Shown: piece by piece, positions 1 to 7,891 of the stretch | How positions within the stretch are numbered: position 1 is the stretch's first letter | How the letters are laid out: every line of letters begins with the position of its first letter | Source: Vibrio pomeroyi | Lineage (GTDB): Bacteria; Pseudomonadota; Gammaproteobacteria; Enterobacterales; Vibrionaceae | Assembly (NCBI RefSeq): GCF_024347595.1 | Contig: NZ_AP025507.1 | Coordinates: 434,001-498,000, forward strand | DNA length: 64,000 bases | Direction: 5' to 3' | The notes under the pieces: model-generated | Database searches by the model: none | What the model was told of the DNA's origin: nothing | Seen by the model: only the letters and a program-made list of their open reading frames with translations | Program-made: the position numbers and the translations under genes

Positions 1-1194
1 TTAGGAAATATTGATCACACCATCGAGTGTTTGCCGCATTGGTCGACATCTTCCATTCGCCACTCAGGCCCTTTGCTTTCAACTTCGCGTGTTGAAGTGG
101 TTTATCAGCCTAAAGGCGTAGTGGGGATCATTGCCCCGTGGAATTTCCCTATCATGTTGTCGGTTGGCCCGCTCATTTCAGCCTTGGCGGCAGGTAATCG
201 AGCCATGATCAAAATGAGTGAATTTACGCCAGCAACCAATGACGTTTTAAGACAGTTATTGGATGAAGTTTTCAATGTCGATGAGGTGTGCTTGGTTGAA
301 GGTGAGGTTGAAATTGCTGCTGCGTTTTCCGCGTTGCCGTTTGATCACCTTCTGTTTACGGGTTCAACCCAAGTGGGTCGTCAAGTGATGAAATCAGCGG
401 CTGACACGTTAACTCCCGTCACTCTTGAACTTGGTGGCAAGTCGCCAGTTATCGTGGCAGAAGACATGCCGATCGATATTGCGGTCGAGCGAATCATTTA
501 CGGAAAAAGCCTCAATAACGGTCAAGTATGCGTTGCGCCTGACTACGTATTGCTGCCTGAAGATAAGCTCGAAGGTTTTATTAAGGAATATAAAAAACAG
601 TACCAACTGCTGTTTGATGAAGGGGTCTATTCCGAGAATTTGACGTCCCTAATTAACCCTCGCCAATGCGACCGCATCGTGGGTTTGTTGAATGAAGAAC
701 AACAAGCAGGAACGCGAACCGTGGCCTGCCATGACGACGCGATGGACTTAGATTGCCAACGACTGGTGACGCATCTGATTGTAGAGCCAAGCCTGTCATC
801 CAAGGTGATGAACGAAGAGATTTTCGGCCCGCTATTACCGTTGATTACGTATCGCAATATTGAAGAGGCGTTCCAAATCATCAATAGCAAACCAAGGCCT
901 TTGGCGCTGTATCTGATGAGCTTTGATTTAAGTTTACAGTCTCAGGTTAAGCACCAAGTTCATTCCGGAGGAATGTGTATCAATGACTGTGTTTTCCACT
1001 TGGCGGTAGACGACGCGCCGTTTGGTGGCATTGGTGAATCAGGGCTGGGCAATTATCACGGTAAAGAAGGTTTTCTTACTTTCTCTCATGCCAAAACCGT
1101 ATTGGAAACAGGCTTAGATCACCGTGTTAAGCATCTGTTTTCAAAAGAAGACAACGAATTAAAAACAGCAGTGATGAGCATGCTAGGCAAGTAA
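1..1194 (+). CDS. NAD(P)-dependent aldehyde dehydrogenase, coniferyl-aldehyde-dehydrogenase type (5' end outside window)
   Basis: The frame is open from the first base, so the gene is cut by the window edge; roughly 80 N-terminal residues are missing compared with the usual ~470. The Rossmann part is seen as GIIAPWNFP, the NAD-site FTGSTQVGR, the general-base Glu in ELGGKSP, and the catalytic Cys in NNGQVCVAPDY. EIFGPLLP and the FGGIGESGLGNYHG cofactor/closure motif follow. It oxidises an aldehyde to a carboxylate in the cytoplasm; the APWNFP and APDYV signatures match the coniferyl aldehyde dehydrogenase subfamily, but the true substrate is unknown. A small membrane protein and an iron alcohol dehydrogenase lie downstream on the same strand, suggesting a role in alcohol/aldehyde turnover or detoxification. 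Confidence 0.93.
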   Translation, partial: LGNIDHTIECLPHWSTSSIRHSGPLLSTSRVEVVYQPKGVVGIIAPWNFPIMLSVGPLISALAAGNRAMIKMSEFTPATNDVLRQLLDEVFNVDEVCLVEGEVEIAAAFSALPFDHLLFTGSTQVGRQVMKSAADTLTPVTLELGGKSPVIVAEDMPIDIAVERIIYGKSLNNGQVCVAPDYVLLPEDKLEGFIKEYKKQYQLLFDEGVYSENLTSLINPRQCDRIVGLLNEEQQAGTRTVACHDDAMDLDCQRLVTHLIVEPSLSSKVMNEEIFGPLLPLITYRNIEEAFQIINSKPRPLALYLMSFDLSLQSQVKHQVHSGGMCINDCVFHLAVDDAPFGGIGESGLGNYHGKEGFLTFSHAKTVLETGLDHRVKHLFSKEDNELKTAVMSMLGK

Positions 1195-1246
1195 ATCACA
1201 CCTGACATTCAGCTATTTATTTTAGAAACTATTCAAGAGGTTATTT

Positions 1247-1690
1247 ATGTTGGAACGTTTTTTTGAAAGAACCATGAAATCGTATTTGATGATTACTGGA
1301 TTCTTAACCGCCACTGCTTTTTCCACCTTTTTGGCACCGGATTGGAGTATGCAGACCCTGTTTTCGTACAACGATACAATGATGGAAAATAAAGAGTATC
1401 TGTTGGGTACTTATCAGCACTGGGGTGTGATGGTTGGCTGTATTGGTGTGTTGCTGATGTTCTCGGCCAAGTACAAATCGCTGCGCACTTCGACCATGAT
1501 TTACAGCGCATTTGAGAAGTCGATGTTTGTTGGCATCTTCTTATACAACGTCTGCATTAATGACTATGAGTGGTTTTATGGTTGGAGTGGTGTGTTTGCG
1601 CTCGATGCGTTTGTGACCGTCTACTCTTTGGTTTATCTCTACTACTATCTCAACCGAGACAAAACAAAGGTACCCGCTCACTTGCGTTAA
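1247..1690 (+). CDS. Small integral membrane protein of unknown function
   Basis: A 147-residue protein with about four hydrophobic stretches (approximately residues 13-30, 60-75, 88-105 and 115-135), aromatic-rich (YQHWGVMVG, YEWFYGWSGV). The ATG is preceded by AAGAGG at a good distance. It follows the aldehyde dehydrogenase by 52 bases and is closed by a terminator, so it probably shares that transcript. I do not recognise a named domain; the overall plan resembles small four-helix membrane proteins often seen next to dehydrogenases. Function cannot be assigned from sequence. Confidence 0.75.
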   Translation: MLERFFERTMKSYLMITGFLTATAFSTFLAPDWSMQTLFSYNDTMMENKEYLLGTYQHWGVMVGCIGVLLMFSAKYKSLRTSTMIYSAFEKSMFVGIFLYNVCINDYEWFYGWSGVFALDAFVTVYSLVYLYYYLNRDKTKVPAHLR

Positions 1691-1725
1691 CCTTTGTCGT
1701 TCAACTCGTTGAATCTAATATTCCT

Positions 1726-1749
1726 AAGCCCGCATTTGCGGGCTTTTTT
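1726..1749 (+). terminator. Rho-independent terminator
   Basis: AAGCCCGC / GCGGGCTT stem with an ATTT loop and a following run of six T. It ends the aldehyde dehydrogenase and membrane-protein transcript. Confidence 0.9.
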
Positions 1750-1807
1750 CGTTTTCGACAAATGATCCTCAATGATCTTAATTGACATATCTTTGACATT
1801 AACACCC

Positions 1808-1825
1808 TAGACCGACCGGTTTGTA
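1808..1825. promoter_or_regulatory. Candidate TetR (NemR-like) operator upstream of the alcohol dehydrogenase
   Basis: TAGACCGACCGGTTTGTA lies 43 bases before the ATG of the alcohol dehydrogenase. It matches 14 of 18 positions with a sequence in the promoter of the TetR gene 5.8 kb away (7620-7637, read on the minus strand). TAGACC (1808-1813) and TATTGT (1831-1836), 17 bases apart, could be a weak promoter that the site would cover. Regulation by that TetR protein is inferred. Confidence 0.45.
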
Positions 1826-1867
1826 TTGGTTATTGTTTAGTCATCAAACATAAACGAGGTAAACACC

Positions 1868-3073
1868 ATGACTACCAATAACTTTAACTTTCAACTGAAA
1901 ACCATTGTTCATGCTCAAGAGAACGGCATCGAAAATATCCCTTCTTTGTTTGCTCGCTTAGGTGCAAAAAGAGTCGTACTTTTTTCTGACAAAGGTTTGG
2001 AGTCTTTGGGCTTTGTTGAGCAATTCTCAGCGTTGTTTGCAAACCAGACGATGAATCAAGAAGCAAATCATCAAGCGACTAAGCTCGTTGGTGTGTACAC
2101 CGATATTGCGCCAGACGCGACTTGCGACAACATCAACGCTGCGATTGAGTTTGCTAATAACTTGGATGCAGACGCTATTTTGTCTGTCGGTGGAGGCAGT
2201 GTGATTGATGCTTCTAAGGGCGTGAAATACGCACTTCATAAGCAGATTGATGATATCCGTACCGTGATTGCAGGCGGTGGCTTTATGGAAGTTTGGCCAA
2301 ACAATGAAGACATTCGAGTGCCTCATATTGCCGTACCAACAACGGCGGGTACTGGCGCTGAAGCTTCTCCGATTGCGGTTTTTTACAACGAGCATGAAAA
2401 CATTAAGGCAAGCTTAGTAGCGTCTGGTTTGGAGGCTGACATTGCGATTCTTGATCCGACTGTCACCACCAAGCTGCCTGCTCACCTGACTCGTTCAACC
2501 GCAATGGATGCATTAACGCACGCCGTTGAGGCCATTGTTTCTCCAATGAGCAATGCCTTTACCGATGCCTACGGCATTCAAGCTGCAAAACTGATTGTTG
2601 AAAACTTACCCGTGGCACTTGAGGAGCCTGAAAACCTAACGGCACGTGGCAATCTTCTTCAGGCGAGCACGATGGCGATTTCTGCGTTTTATTCATCGCT
2701 AGGTGGCATTCCTATCCATAACTGCGCCCATGCCTTTGGTGCGATTAGCCATATCCCACATGGCGATGCCAACACGGTACTGATGCCAGTTGTAATTGAA
2801 GCACTGCCGGAATTCTATATGCCGAACGCAATTAAATTAGCTCAAGCATTCTCGCTAGAGAGCACTGGAACGGACGAGATGATTTACCAACGAGTGTTGG
2901 ATTTCTTACACAACTTCCAAACCCAAGTTGGTGCGATGAAGCGTTTCAGTAGCTGGGAATTTGATGACCAAGAGAAGCGCAATATTGCTCAAGCGATTGA
3001 GAAAGATATCTGCTTCCAGTTCTACCCAATCTCAAAACAAACGATTGAACAGATTATAGAAAAATCAATTTAG
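1868..3073 (+). CDS. Iron-containing alcohol dehydrogenase (group III)
   Basis: 401 residues, full length for the family. The N-terminal dinucleotide-binding half contains DADAILSVGGGSVIDASK and PTTAGTGAE; the C-terminal helical half carries the metal-binding histidines in DALTHAVEA and HNCAHAFGAISHIPHGDAN. It interconverts an alcohol and an aldehyde with NAD(P)H in the cytoplasm. The start ATG has an upstream ACGAGGTAAACACC ribosome site. It has its own promoter region after the terminator at 1726-1749 and a candidate TetR operator. With the upstream aldehyde dehydrogenase it could form a two-step alcohol to acid route or an aldehyde-reducing defence; substrate unknown. Confidence 0.93.
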   Translation: MTTNNFNFQLKTIVHAQENGIENIPSLFARLGAKRVVLFSDKGLESLGFVEQFSALFANQTMNQEANHQATKLVGVYTDIAPDATCDNINAAIEFANNLDADAILSVGGGSVIDASKGVKYALHKQIDDIRTVIAGGGFMEVWPNNEDIRVPHIAVPTTAGTGAEASPIAVFYNEHENIKASLVASGLEADIAILDPTVTTKLPAHLTRSTAMDALTHAVEAIVSPMSNAFTDAYGIQAAKLIVENLPVALEEPENLTARGNLLQASTMAISAFYSSLGGIPIHNCAHAFGAISHIPHGDANTVLMPVVIEALPEFYMPNAIKLAQAFSLESTGTDEMIYQRVLDFLHNFQTQVGAMKRFSSWEFDDQEKRNIAQAIEKDICFQFYPISKQTIEQIIEKSI

Positions 3074-3120
3074 TCGTCTGATTAAGCATCCCAAAATTCA
3101 CTGTAAATCGAGGAAAAGTT

Positions 3121-3186
3121 ATGAAGATTGAAAACGTATTGCTATCGAGCTTGTGCATCATCGCGCCGTTTCTACTTTTCACCTAA
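3121..3186 (+). CDS. Possible 21-residue membrane micropeptide
   Basis: An ATG with a good ribosome site (CGAGGAAAAGTT) opens a 21-codon frame, MKIENVLLSSLCIIAPFLLF plus T, that is almost entirely hydrophobic after residue 5 and could form one membrane helix. It sits between the alcohol dehydrogenase stop and the Sel1 gene. No homology claim is possible; it may equally be a chance frame. Confidence 0.3.
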   Translation: MKIENVLLSSLCIIAPFLLFT

Positions 3187-3233
3187 TTCACTCGACAGGG
3201 ACGTTGTGACCTTTATTCCTGAGGAGGAAATAA

Positions 3234-3650
3234 ATGTTCAATAAACGTTTAACTACCGTGATTCTGACTGGTGTTGTGACGGTTCTGCTTTTTGCCAAGG
3301 CAAGCGTTGGCAGCGAAAGCTCTGTGGCCTTATCTGAACAGCACCGAGATGTCGTTCAGGTGTTGGATGAAGCCTATGAAGGACAGTCTGAAGCACAACT
3401 TGCTCTCGCTTATCGGTATTTGAGCGGTGACGGTGTTGAGCAGAATGACGAGAAAGCGGCGGAGTGGTTTAAAACTGCAGCCAGTGCCGGTAGCCCTGAA
3501 GCTCAAACACAGCTTGGCCTAATGTACTTCTCCGGAAGTGGCGTTCAGGTTAGCCAAGCGGAAGCTGTCACTTGGATAGGTCTGGCTGCCGCTCAAGATT
3601 ATGACCCTGCGCTCGACTTATTACATTGGATGTCCCAAGCCGCGCACTAA
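3234..3650 (+). CDS. Secreted Sel1-repeat (TPR-like) protein
   Basis: 138 residues with a signal peptide (MFNKRLTTVILTGVVTVLLFA, cleavage probably near residue 23-27). Two Sel1-like repeats follow: AQLALAYRYLSGDGVEQNDEKA and AQTQLGLMYFSGSGVQVSQ. The ribosome site GAGGAGGAAATAA is very strong. Sel1 proteins are scaffold-like and usually bind protein partners. It precedes the sulfatase by 107 bases, which places it with the sulfatase and maturase genes, but a functional link is only inferred from position. Confidence 0.85.
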   Translation: MFNKRLTTVILTGVVTVLLFAKASVGSESSVALSEQHRDVVQVLDEAYEGQSEAQLALAYRYLSGDGVEQNDEKAAEWFKTAASAGSPEAQTQLGLMYFSGSGVQVSQAEAVTWIGLAAAQDYDPALDLLHWMSQAAH

Positions 3651-3667
3651 TTCAGATTCTAACCAAA

Positions 3668-3740
3668 ATTAGTCACAGAAAAGGTTAACCACAGAAAGGT
3701 TAGTCACAGAAAAAGCTAATCACAGAAAAATTATTCACAG
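3668..3740 (+). repeat. Five imperfect direct repeats of TTANTCACAGAAA
   Basis: Between the Sel1 gene and the sulfatase there are five copies of TTA(G/A)TCACAGAAA-like units with a period of 14-17 bases, the last shortened to TTATTCACAGC. They end about 16 bases before the sulfatase ATG, whose ribosome site is TTGGAGACATCTT. They could be a slippage-prone spacer or a protein/RNA binding array. Confidence 0.7.
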
Positions 3741-3756
3741 CTATTGGAGACATCTT

Positions 3757-5502
3757 ATGCATACATTCAAGAAATCCCTATTATTCACCGCGATGGCCGC
3801 CGCAAGTAGCGCCGCCTTCGCCGCCGAATCAGACAAGCCGAACATCGTTGTTATTGTCGGTGATGATGTTGGCTTTGCTGATACCCAGCCTTATGGTTCA
3901 GAAGTCGAAACACCGAACTTGATGGCGTTAGCCGAAGAGGGGGTAAAATTCACCAACTTTCATGCATCACCGACCTCATCAGTCACTCGCTCAATGATGT
4001 TAACTGGAGCGAACAGCCACGAGGTTGGGCTAGGTACCTTTGATTATGCTGTCTATCCGGGCGCGATTGGTAAGCCGGGCTATGAAGGTTACCTCACCAA
4101 GAAGGGCGTAACAGTGGCTACGCTGCTCAAGGAAAATGGCTACAACACGTATTTATCGGGCAAATGGCATTTAGGTCATGATGATGGTTTTTTACCAGAC
4201 GACAGAGGTTTTTCGGAAAGTTACGGTATTTTAGCGGGTGGTTCGAATCACTTTAACCGCGACATGATGTTCCCAGCCAAAAACGCCGCGACAGCAGATG
4301 CGCTGCAAAAAGGTGACATTCCCGGTGTTGAAGTTGAGCCTACCTACAGAAACGGTGAAGTGGTTGAGGACAAATACAAAGGCGAGTACTCAGACCAAGT
4401 TTATACCAACGAACTCATCAAGATGATCGATGGCAAGAAAGACGATGGTAAGCCTTTCTTCGCTTATCTTCCTTTCACTGCCATACACCTTCCGCTGCAA
4501 GCACCAGAATCAGCGTATCAAGATAAAGTCGATTACTACGTCGAACATGGTTGGGATTCGATTCGTGAAGACCGCTTTGAACGCATGAAGGAGATGGGCG
4601 TTATTCCTAAAGATGCCGATATCTCAAGTCGTAATGCACTAAGTCGCCCTTGGGACTCCTTGTCTGAGAAAGAACAAGAGTGGTATGGCAAGAAGATGGC
4701 GGTGGCAATGGGCATGATGGAGATGCAAGACCAACAAGTCGGTCAGGTTGTCGATTACCTAAAAGACATTGGGGAATACGACAATACCTACATCATGTAT
4801 CTGGCAGACAACGGCCCTGAAGCCGCGGACATTACCGGTGAAAACATCAGTGATTTGATCCGCACATGGACGGCGCATCACTTTGACAACTCGACGGACA
4901 ACCTAGGGAAAGCCAACTCCAGCGTGTCATTAGGCCCTGAGTGGGCAAGTGCATCAACCGGTGGTTTGTCTTGGTATAAAGCGTACACGGCTGAAGGTGG
5001 TATTCGAGTCCCATTCATTGTTAAGCCTGCGAAAGCACTCTTAGAAGGCGAGCAAGCGCTGCAGCCAGGTACTCAAACTGATGACTTATCACAAGTAAAA
5101 GACATCGCAGCCACCATTCTTGAAATCGCCGATGTAGAGCACCCAGGAATAGAGTATCAAGGTCGTGAAGTGGCCCCGATGAGTGGTGTGAGCTTGCTGC
5201 CTTACTTTAAGGGCGAAACTACAGAGGTTCACAGTGCTGATAATACGATTCCATTTGAGTTGTTTGGCAGCGGGATTTTGCTCAAAGGGGATTACAAGAT
5301 CATCCGAATCTCTACAGGCATGGGCGGTGACAGTGAATGGCACCTGTACAACACCAAAAAGGATCCGGCTGAGCAGCATGACTTAAGAAACCAAATGCCA
5401 GACTTGTTCCTAGAGATGGTTGCTGAGTATCAAGAGTACGAAAAAGCGCAAAACATTGTGCCAGTGGATGAAGCGTGGAACCCGTTTGAGAACGTGAAAT
5501 AG
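3757..5502 (+). CDS. Periplasmic arylsulfatase, Ser-type formylglycine sulfatase
   Basis: 581 residues with a Sec signal peptide (MHTFKKSLLFTAMAAASSAAFA). The alkaline-phosphatase-fold motifs are clear: IVVIVGDDVGFAD metal-binding aspartates near the start, the active-site segment SPTSSVTRSMMLTG, the GKWHLGH motif and the LADNGPE motif. Aligned to Pseudomonas AtsA (C-S-P-T-R), the residue to become formylglycine is Ser74, with Arg78 conserved, so this is a Ser-type enzyme needing a radical SAM maturase, which is encoded next. The usual Pro/Ala two residues after the modified residue is Val76. It would hydrolyse sulfate esters, probably of marine polysaccharides or aryl sulfates; substrate unknown. 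Confidence 0.93.
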   Translation: MHTFKKSLLFTAMAAASSAAFAAESDKPNIVVIVGDDVGFADTQPYGSEVETPNLMALAEEGVKFTNFHASPTSSVTRSMMLTGANSHEVGLGTFDYAVYPGAIGKPGYEGYLTKKGVTVATLLKENGYNTYLSGKWHLGHDDGFLPDDRGFSESYGILAGGSNHFNRDMMFPAKNAATADALQKGDIPGVEVEPTYRNGEVVEDKYKGEYSDQVYTNELIKMIDGKKDDGKPFFAYLPFTAIHLPLQAPESAYQDKVDYYVEHGWDSIREDRFERMKEMGVIPKDADISSRNALSRPWDSLSEKEQEWYGKKMAVAMGMMEMQDQQVGQVVDYLKDIGEYDNTYIMYLADNGPEAADITGENISDLIRTWTAHHFDNSTDNLGKANSSVSLGPEWASASTGGLSWYKAYTAEGGIRVPFIVKPAKALLEGEQALQPGTQTDDLSQVKDIAATILEIADVEHPGIEYQGREVAPMSGVSLLPYFKGETTEVHSADNTIPFELFGSGILLKGDYKIIRISTGMGGDSEWHLYNTKKDPAEQHDLRNQMPDLFLEMVAEYQEYEKAQNIVPVDEAWNPFENVK

Positions 5503-5516
5503 AGGAAACAAACCAC

Positions 5517-5551
5517 TCGGCCAACCTAATGCTACAGGCTTGGTTGGCCGA
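5517..5551 (+). other. Intercistronic hairpin between sulfatase and maturase
   Basis: TCGGCCAACC and GGTTGGCCGA form a perfect 10-bp stem around a 15-base loop, 14 bases after the sulfatase stop. No T run follows, so it is not a standard terminator. It may protect the sulfatase mRNA end or lower expression of the maturase relative to its substrate protein. Confidence 0.7.
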
Positions 5552-5620
5552 TGAACACCGTGTAAAGGAATTACGAATTGTTTCGGCTAATACAATAACT
5601 TTTACATCGAGGAATTCTTC

Positions 5621-6868
5621 ATGACGACCTTATCACTATCAAACCTGAGTTCGGTTCCGCAGTTTAATGGCAAGGCGCACAGCAAGCTTCAAGCGTTGGC
5701 AAAACCCATTGGTGCCGTGTGCAATATCAACTGTACTTACTGTTATTACTTAGAGAAACAGCAGTTGCTTGAATACCCAAAAGGATCTCAATATGTGATG
5801 GATGAAGCGCGGCTAGAGTTGTATATCAAGCAGTATATTGAGGGGCAGAATACGCCGGAGATTATCTTTTCTTGGCATGGTGGAGAACCAACTCTGCTCG
5901 GCATTGAGTATTTTGAAAGGGTCGTGGCGTTACAGAAAAAATATTGCCCTAGCCACAGTAAGATCAGCAATGACCTGCAAACCAATGGCACCTTGTTGAA
6001 TGATGATTGGTGTGAGTTCTTCAAGAACAATGACTTTATCATAGGTGTGAGCATTGATGGCCCCGAACACTTACACAATCACTACCGAACCAACCGCGCA
6101 GGAAAAGGTACTTTTTCTCAAACCATACGCGGAATCGGTTATTTAAAAAAACATCACGTTGAGTTTGCGACCTTAACCTGTGTGAACGATGTGACGGGCA
6201 AATACCCGTTAGAGGTTTATCGTTTTCTGCGTGACGAAGTGGGTTCAAAGCAGTTGCAGTTTATTCCTGTGGTGGATAAGCGCGAGGCTCATACCAACAA
6301 TAAATGGTTGAGCAACCAACAAGCGATCATTCCTGTTTCTGGTGAGGTTGAGCCTTGGAGCGTGGGTTCAACGCAATGGGGAGAGTTTCTTTTGACGGTT
6401 TTTGACGAGTGGTTCGAACACGATTTTGGCCGAGTGCTTGTGCCTTACTTTGAAAATTTCGTCGGTGTGTGGATGGGAAGAGACAGTACCATGTGCACGC
6501 TGAGTGAGATCTGCGGCAAAGGGTTAGCGGTTGAACCTAATGGCGATGTGTATTCGTGCGATCATTACGTCTTTCCTGAGTTTCAGCTGGGCAATATTCA
6601 CGAGAAACCGCTATCGACGCTGGCGTTTTCACCTGCTCAGCAAACTTTTGGATTCGCGAAGCAAAAATCACTACCTAAACAGTGCCAAACCTGTGAGTTT
6701 AAATTTGCTTGTCATGGTGAGTGCCCCAAGAACCGAATTATCAACAGTCGTGATGGCGAAGCCGGACTAAATTACCTGTGTGAAGGGTGGCTCAAGTTCT
6801 TTCAACATATCGATCCTGTGCTCAATGCTTTGCTAAAAGCCAATAACACCGCGCCACGGATGGGATAA
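5621..6868 (+). CDS. Anaerobic sulfatase-maturating enzyme (radical SAM/SPASM)
   Basis: 415 residues, normal for anSME. The radical SAM cluster motif is C34-x3-C38-x2-C41 (AVCNINCTYCYY), followed by SWHGGEPTLLG and the SAM-site ITNG-like QTNGTLL. The C-terminal SPASM domain shows CTLSEICGKGLAVEPNGDVYSCDHYV and CQTCEFKFACHGECPKNR, supplying the auxiliary 4Fe-4S clusters. It converts Ser or Cys of a sulfatase to formylglycine in the cytoplasm without oxygen. Its neighbour is a Ser-type sulfatase, so the pair matches the classical AtsA/AtsB arrangement. ATG preceded by TCGAGGAATTCTTC. Confidence 0.94.
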   Translation: MTTLSLSNLSSVPQFNGKAHSKLQALAKPIGAVCNINCTYCYYLEKQQLLEYPKGSQYVMDEARLELYIKQYIEGQNTPEIIFSWHGGEPTLLGIEYFERVVALQKKYCPSHSKISNDLQTNGTLLNDDWCEFFKNNDFIIGVSIDGPEHLHNHYRTNRAGKGTFSQTIRGIGYLKKHHVEFATLTCVNDVTGKYPLEVYRFLRDEVGSKQLQFIPVVDKREAHTNNKWLSNQQAIIPVSGEVEPWSVGSTQWGEFLLTVFDEWFEHDFGRVLVPYFENFVGVWMGRDSTMCTLSEICGKGLAVEPNGDVYSCDHYVFPEFQLGNIHEKPLSTLAFSPAQQTFGFAKQKSLPKQCQTCEFKFACHGECPKNRIINSRDGEAGLNYLCEGWLKFFQHIDPVLNALLKANNTAPRMG

Positions 6869-6939
6869 GCGAATCAATGACGTGATAAGCAAAATCTTAG
6901 GTAGAAAAGAATAAATCTAGGTAGAAAACGAACAAGCCT

Positions 6940-6972
6940 GAAAAGAAAAAGGCTCGCTATATAAAGCGAGCC
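6940..6972 (-). terminator. Terminator of the TetR gene
   Basis: GGCTCGCT / AGCGAGCC stem (6951-6972); on the minus strand it is followed by TTTTTCTTTT. It lies 20 bases past the TetR stop and also separates it from the convergent maturase gene. Confidence 0.85.
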
Positions 6973-6992
6973 TCTTAGCGTGCAGGAGTTGG

Positions 6993-7571
6993 TTAATCTT
7001 TTGAACTCATCGCAAGCAATGTTTCTTCCATGGCATTGTTCAGAATCGAACGGTTGCGCTGCATCGCTGCCATTAGCGTAGAGCCTAGCCATAAGCCATA
7101 AAGCGTGCGAGATAGCGTTTCAGGTTCTGCGATATTGAAATCACCCGCTTCATTGCCTTCTTCGAATAGCTTAGCCATACGTAGGATTATCTTTTCTGCA
7201 CCTTCTGCCATGGTTGATTGCAACGGGTTAGCAGACCCAGATACTTCACCTGCTAGCTTGACCACAAGGCATTGAATATTGAAGTCTTCAGTCAATTTCG
7301 ATGCACACCAGAATTCGAAGTAGGTTTTAACGCGGTCACGACGAGATAGAGTATCATCACTCAGAAAGTCATCAAGCTTAACTAGGTGATCATCAAAGTA
7401 GTTGCCTAGAAGGATTTCGCCAAAGTGCTCTTTGGATTTGAAGTAGTGGTAAAAAGAACCTTTGGTCCCTTCGGCTTGGTTGATGATTTTCATCAGGCCA
7501 ACGCCAGCAAATCCGTGTTCATTAATAAGGCTAAACCCTGCATCGAGCATAGCTTGTCGCATGTCTTTCAT
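6993..7571 (-). CDS. TetR-family regulator, NemR-like
   Basis: 192 residues. The N-terminal helix-turn-helix (approximately residues 20-45) ends with the family hallmark KGSFYHYFKSKEHFG; the ligand domain includes IQCLVVKLAGEVSG and LYGLWLGSTLMAAMQRN, which match the plan of E. coli NemR (a repressor inactivated by electrophiles and reactive aldehydes). The promoter on the minus strand (CTGGAC, 18 bases, TACACT) overlaps an 18-base sequence that recurs before the alcohol dehydrogenase, suggesting autoregulation and control of that enzyme. ATG chosen at 7571; a start three codons later is also possible, and no strong ribosome site favours either. Confidence 0.88.
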   Translation of the reverse strand: MKDMRQAMLDAGFSLINEHGFAGVGLMKIINQAEGTKGSFYHYFKSKEHFGEILLGNYFDDHLVKLDDFLSDDTLSRRDRVKTYFEFWCASKLTEDFNIQCLVVKLAGEVSGSANPLQSTMAEGAEKIILRMAKLFEEGNEAGDFNIAEPETLSRTLYGLWLGSTLMAAMQRNRSILNNAMEETLLAMSSKD

Positions 7572-7603
7572 TGGTCTTACTCTTTATGCCGAGAATGATG
7601 ATT

Positions 7604-7637
7604 AGTGTAGCGATATGCATACCAACCGTCCAGTCTA
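7604..7637 (-). promoter_or_regulatory. TetR gene promoter with candidate operator
   Basis: On the minus strand, CTGGAC (7628-7633) and TACACT (7604-7609) are 18 bases apart and make a plausible promoter. TAGACTGGACGGTTGGTA (7620-7637) overlaps its -35 element and resembles the sequence at 1808-1825 (14 of 18 identical). Confidence 0.45.
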
Positions 7638-7786
7638 GAGCGTTAGGGTTTAGTCTATAATTGCCTCGTTTCGTCAAAATAGCTTTATCTTCTATTTAGC
7701 CTTCTAAGCAACAAAACTTTTTTCAAAATAAGCGTGTTCTAATAACAGGAAATAGCCTGCTTAAACTGCCCGTTTGGGGCCTTAAA

Positions 7787-7891
7787 ATGGCTAAATTGAC
7801 ATGTTTTAAGTTACTGTTTTTGTTGGTTTTTAATTTGGTGTTTTCTGAAGATCACAATGGTAGTCTTAGCTTAATTTCTTTAGGGGGCTAA
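7787..7891 (+). CDS. 34-residue leader ORF abutting qnr
   Basis: ATG at 7787 is preceded by TTGGGGCC, a usable ribosome site. The frame encodes a hydrophobic, signal-like peptide (MAKLTCFKLLFLLVFNLVFS, then EDHNGSLSLISLGG) and ends with TAA immediately followed by the ATG of the Qnr gene, so the Qnr ribosome site (AGGGGG) lies inside the last leader codons. Such an arrangement can couple translation. Whether it is translated is not known; a fortuitous AT-rich frame is the alternative. Confidence 0.45.
   Translation: MAKLTCFKLLFLLVFNLVFSEDHNGSLSLISLGG

Noticed and set aside
3660..3745. CRISPR array
   Set aside because: The repeats are 13-17 bases long with almost no spacers and no cas genes are nearby.
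5089..5524. Antisense frames inside the sulfatase gene
   Set aside because: They lack ribosome sites and recognisable domains and lie wholly opposite a well-supported gene; the same applies to the other opposite-strand frames in the window.
7640..7890. LexA/SOS box before qnr
   Set aside because: No CTGT-N8-ACAG sequence is present; CTGTTTTTG lacks the second half.
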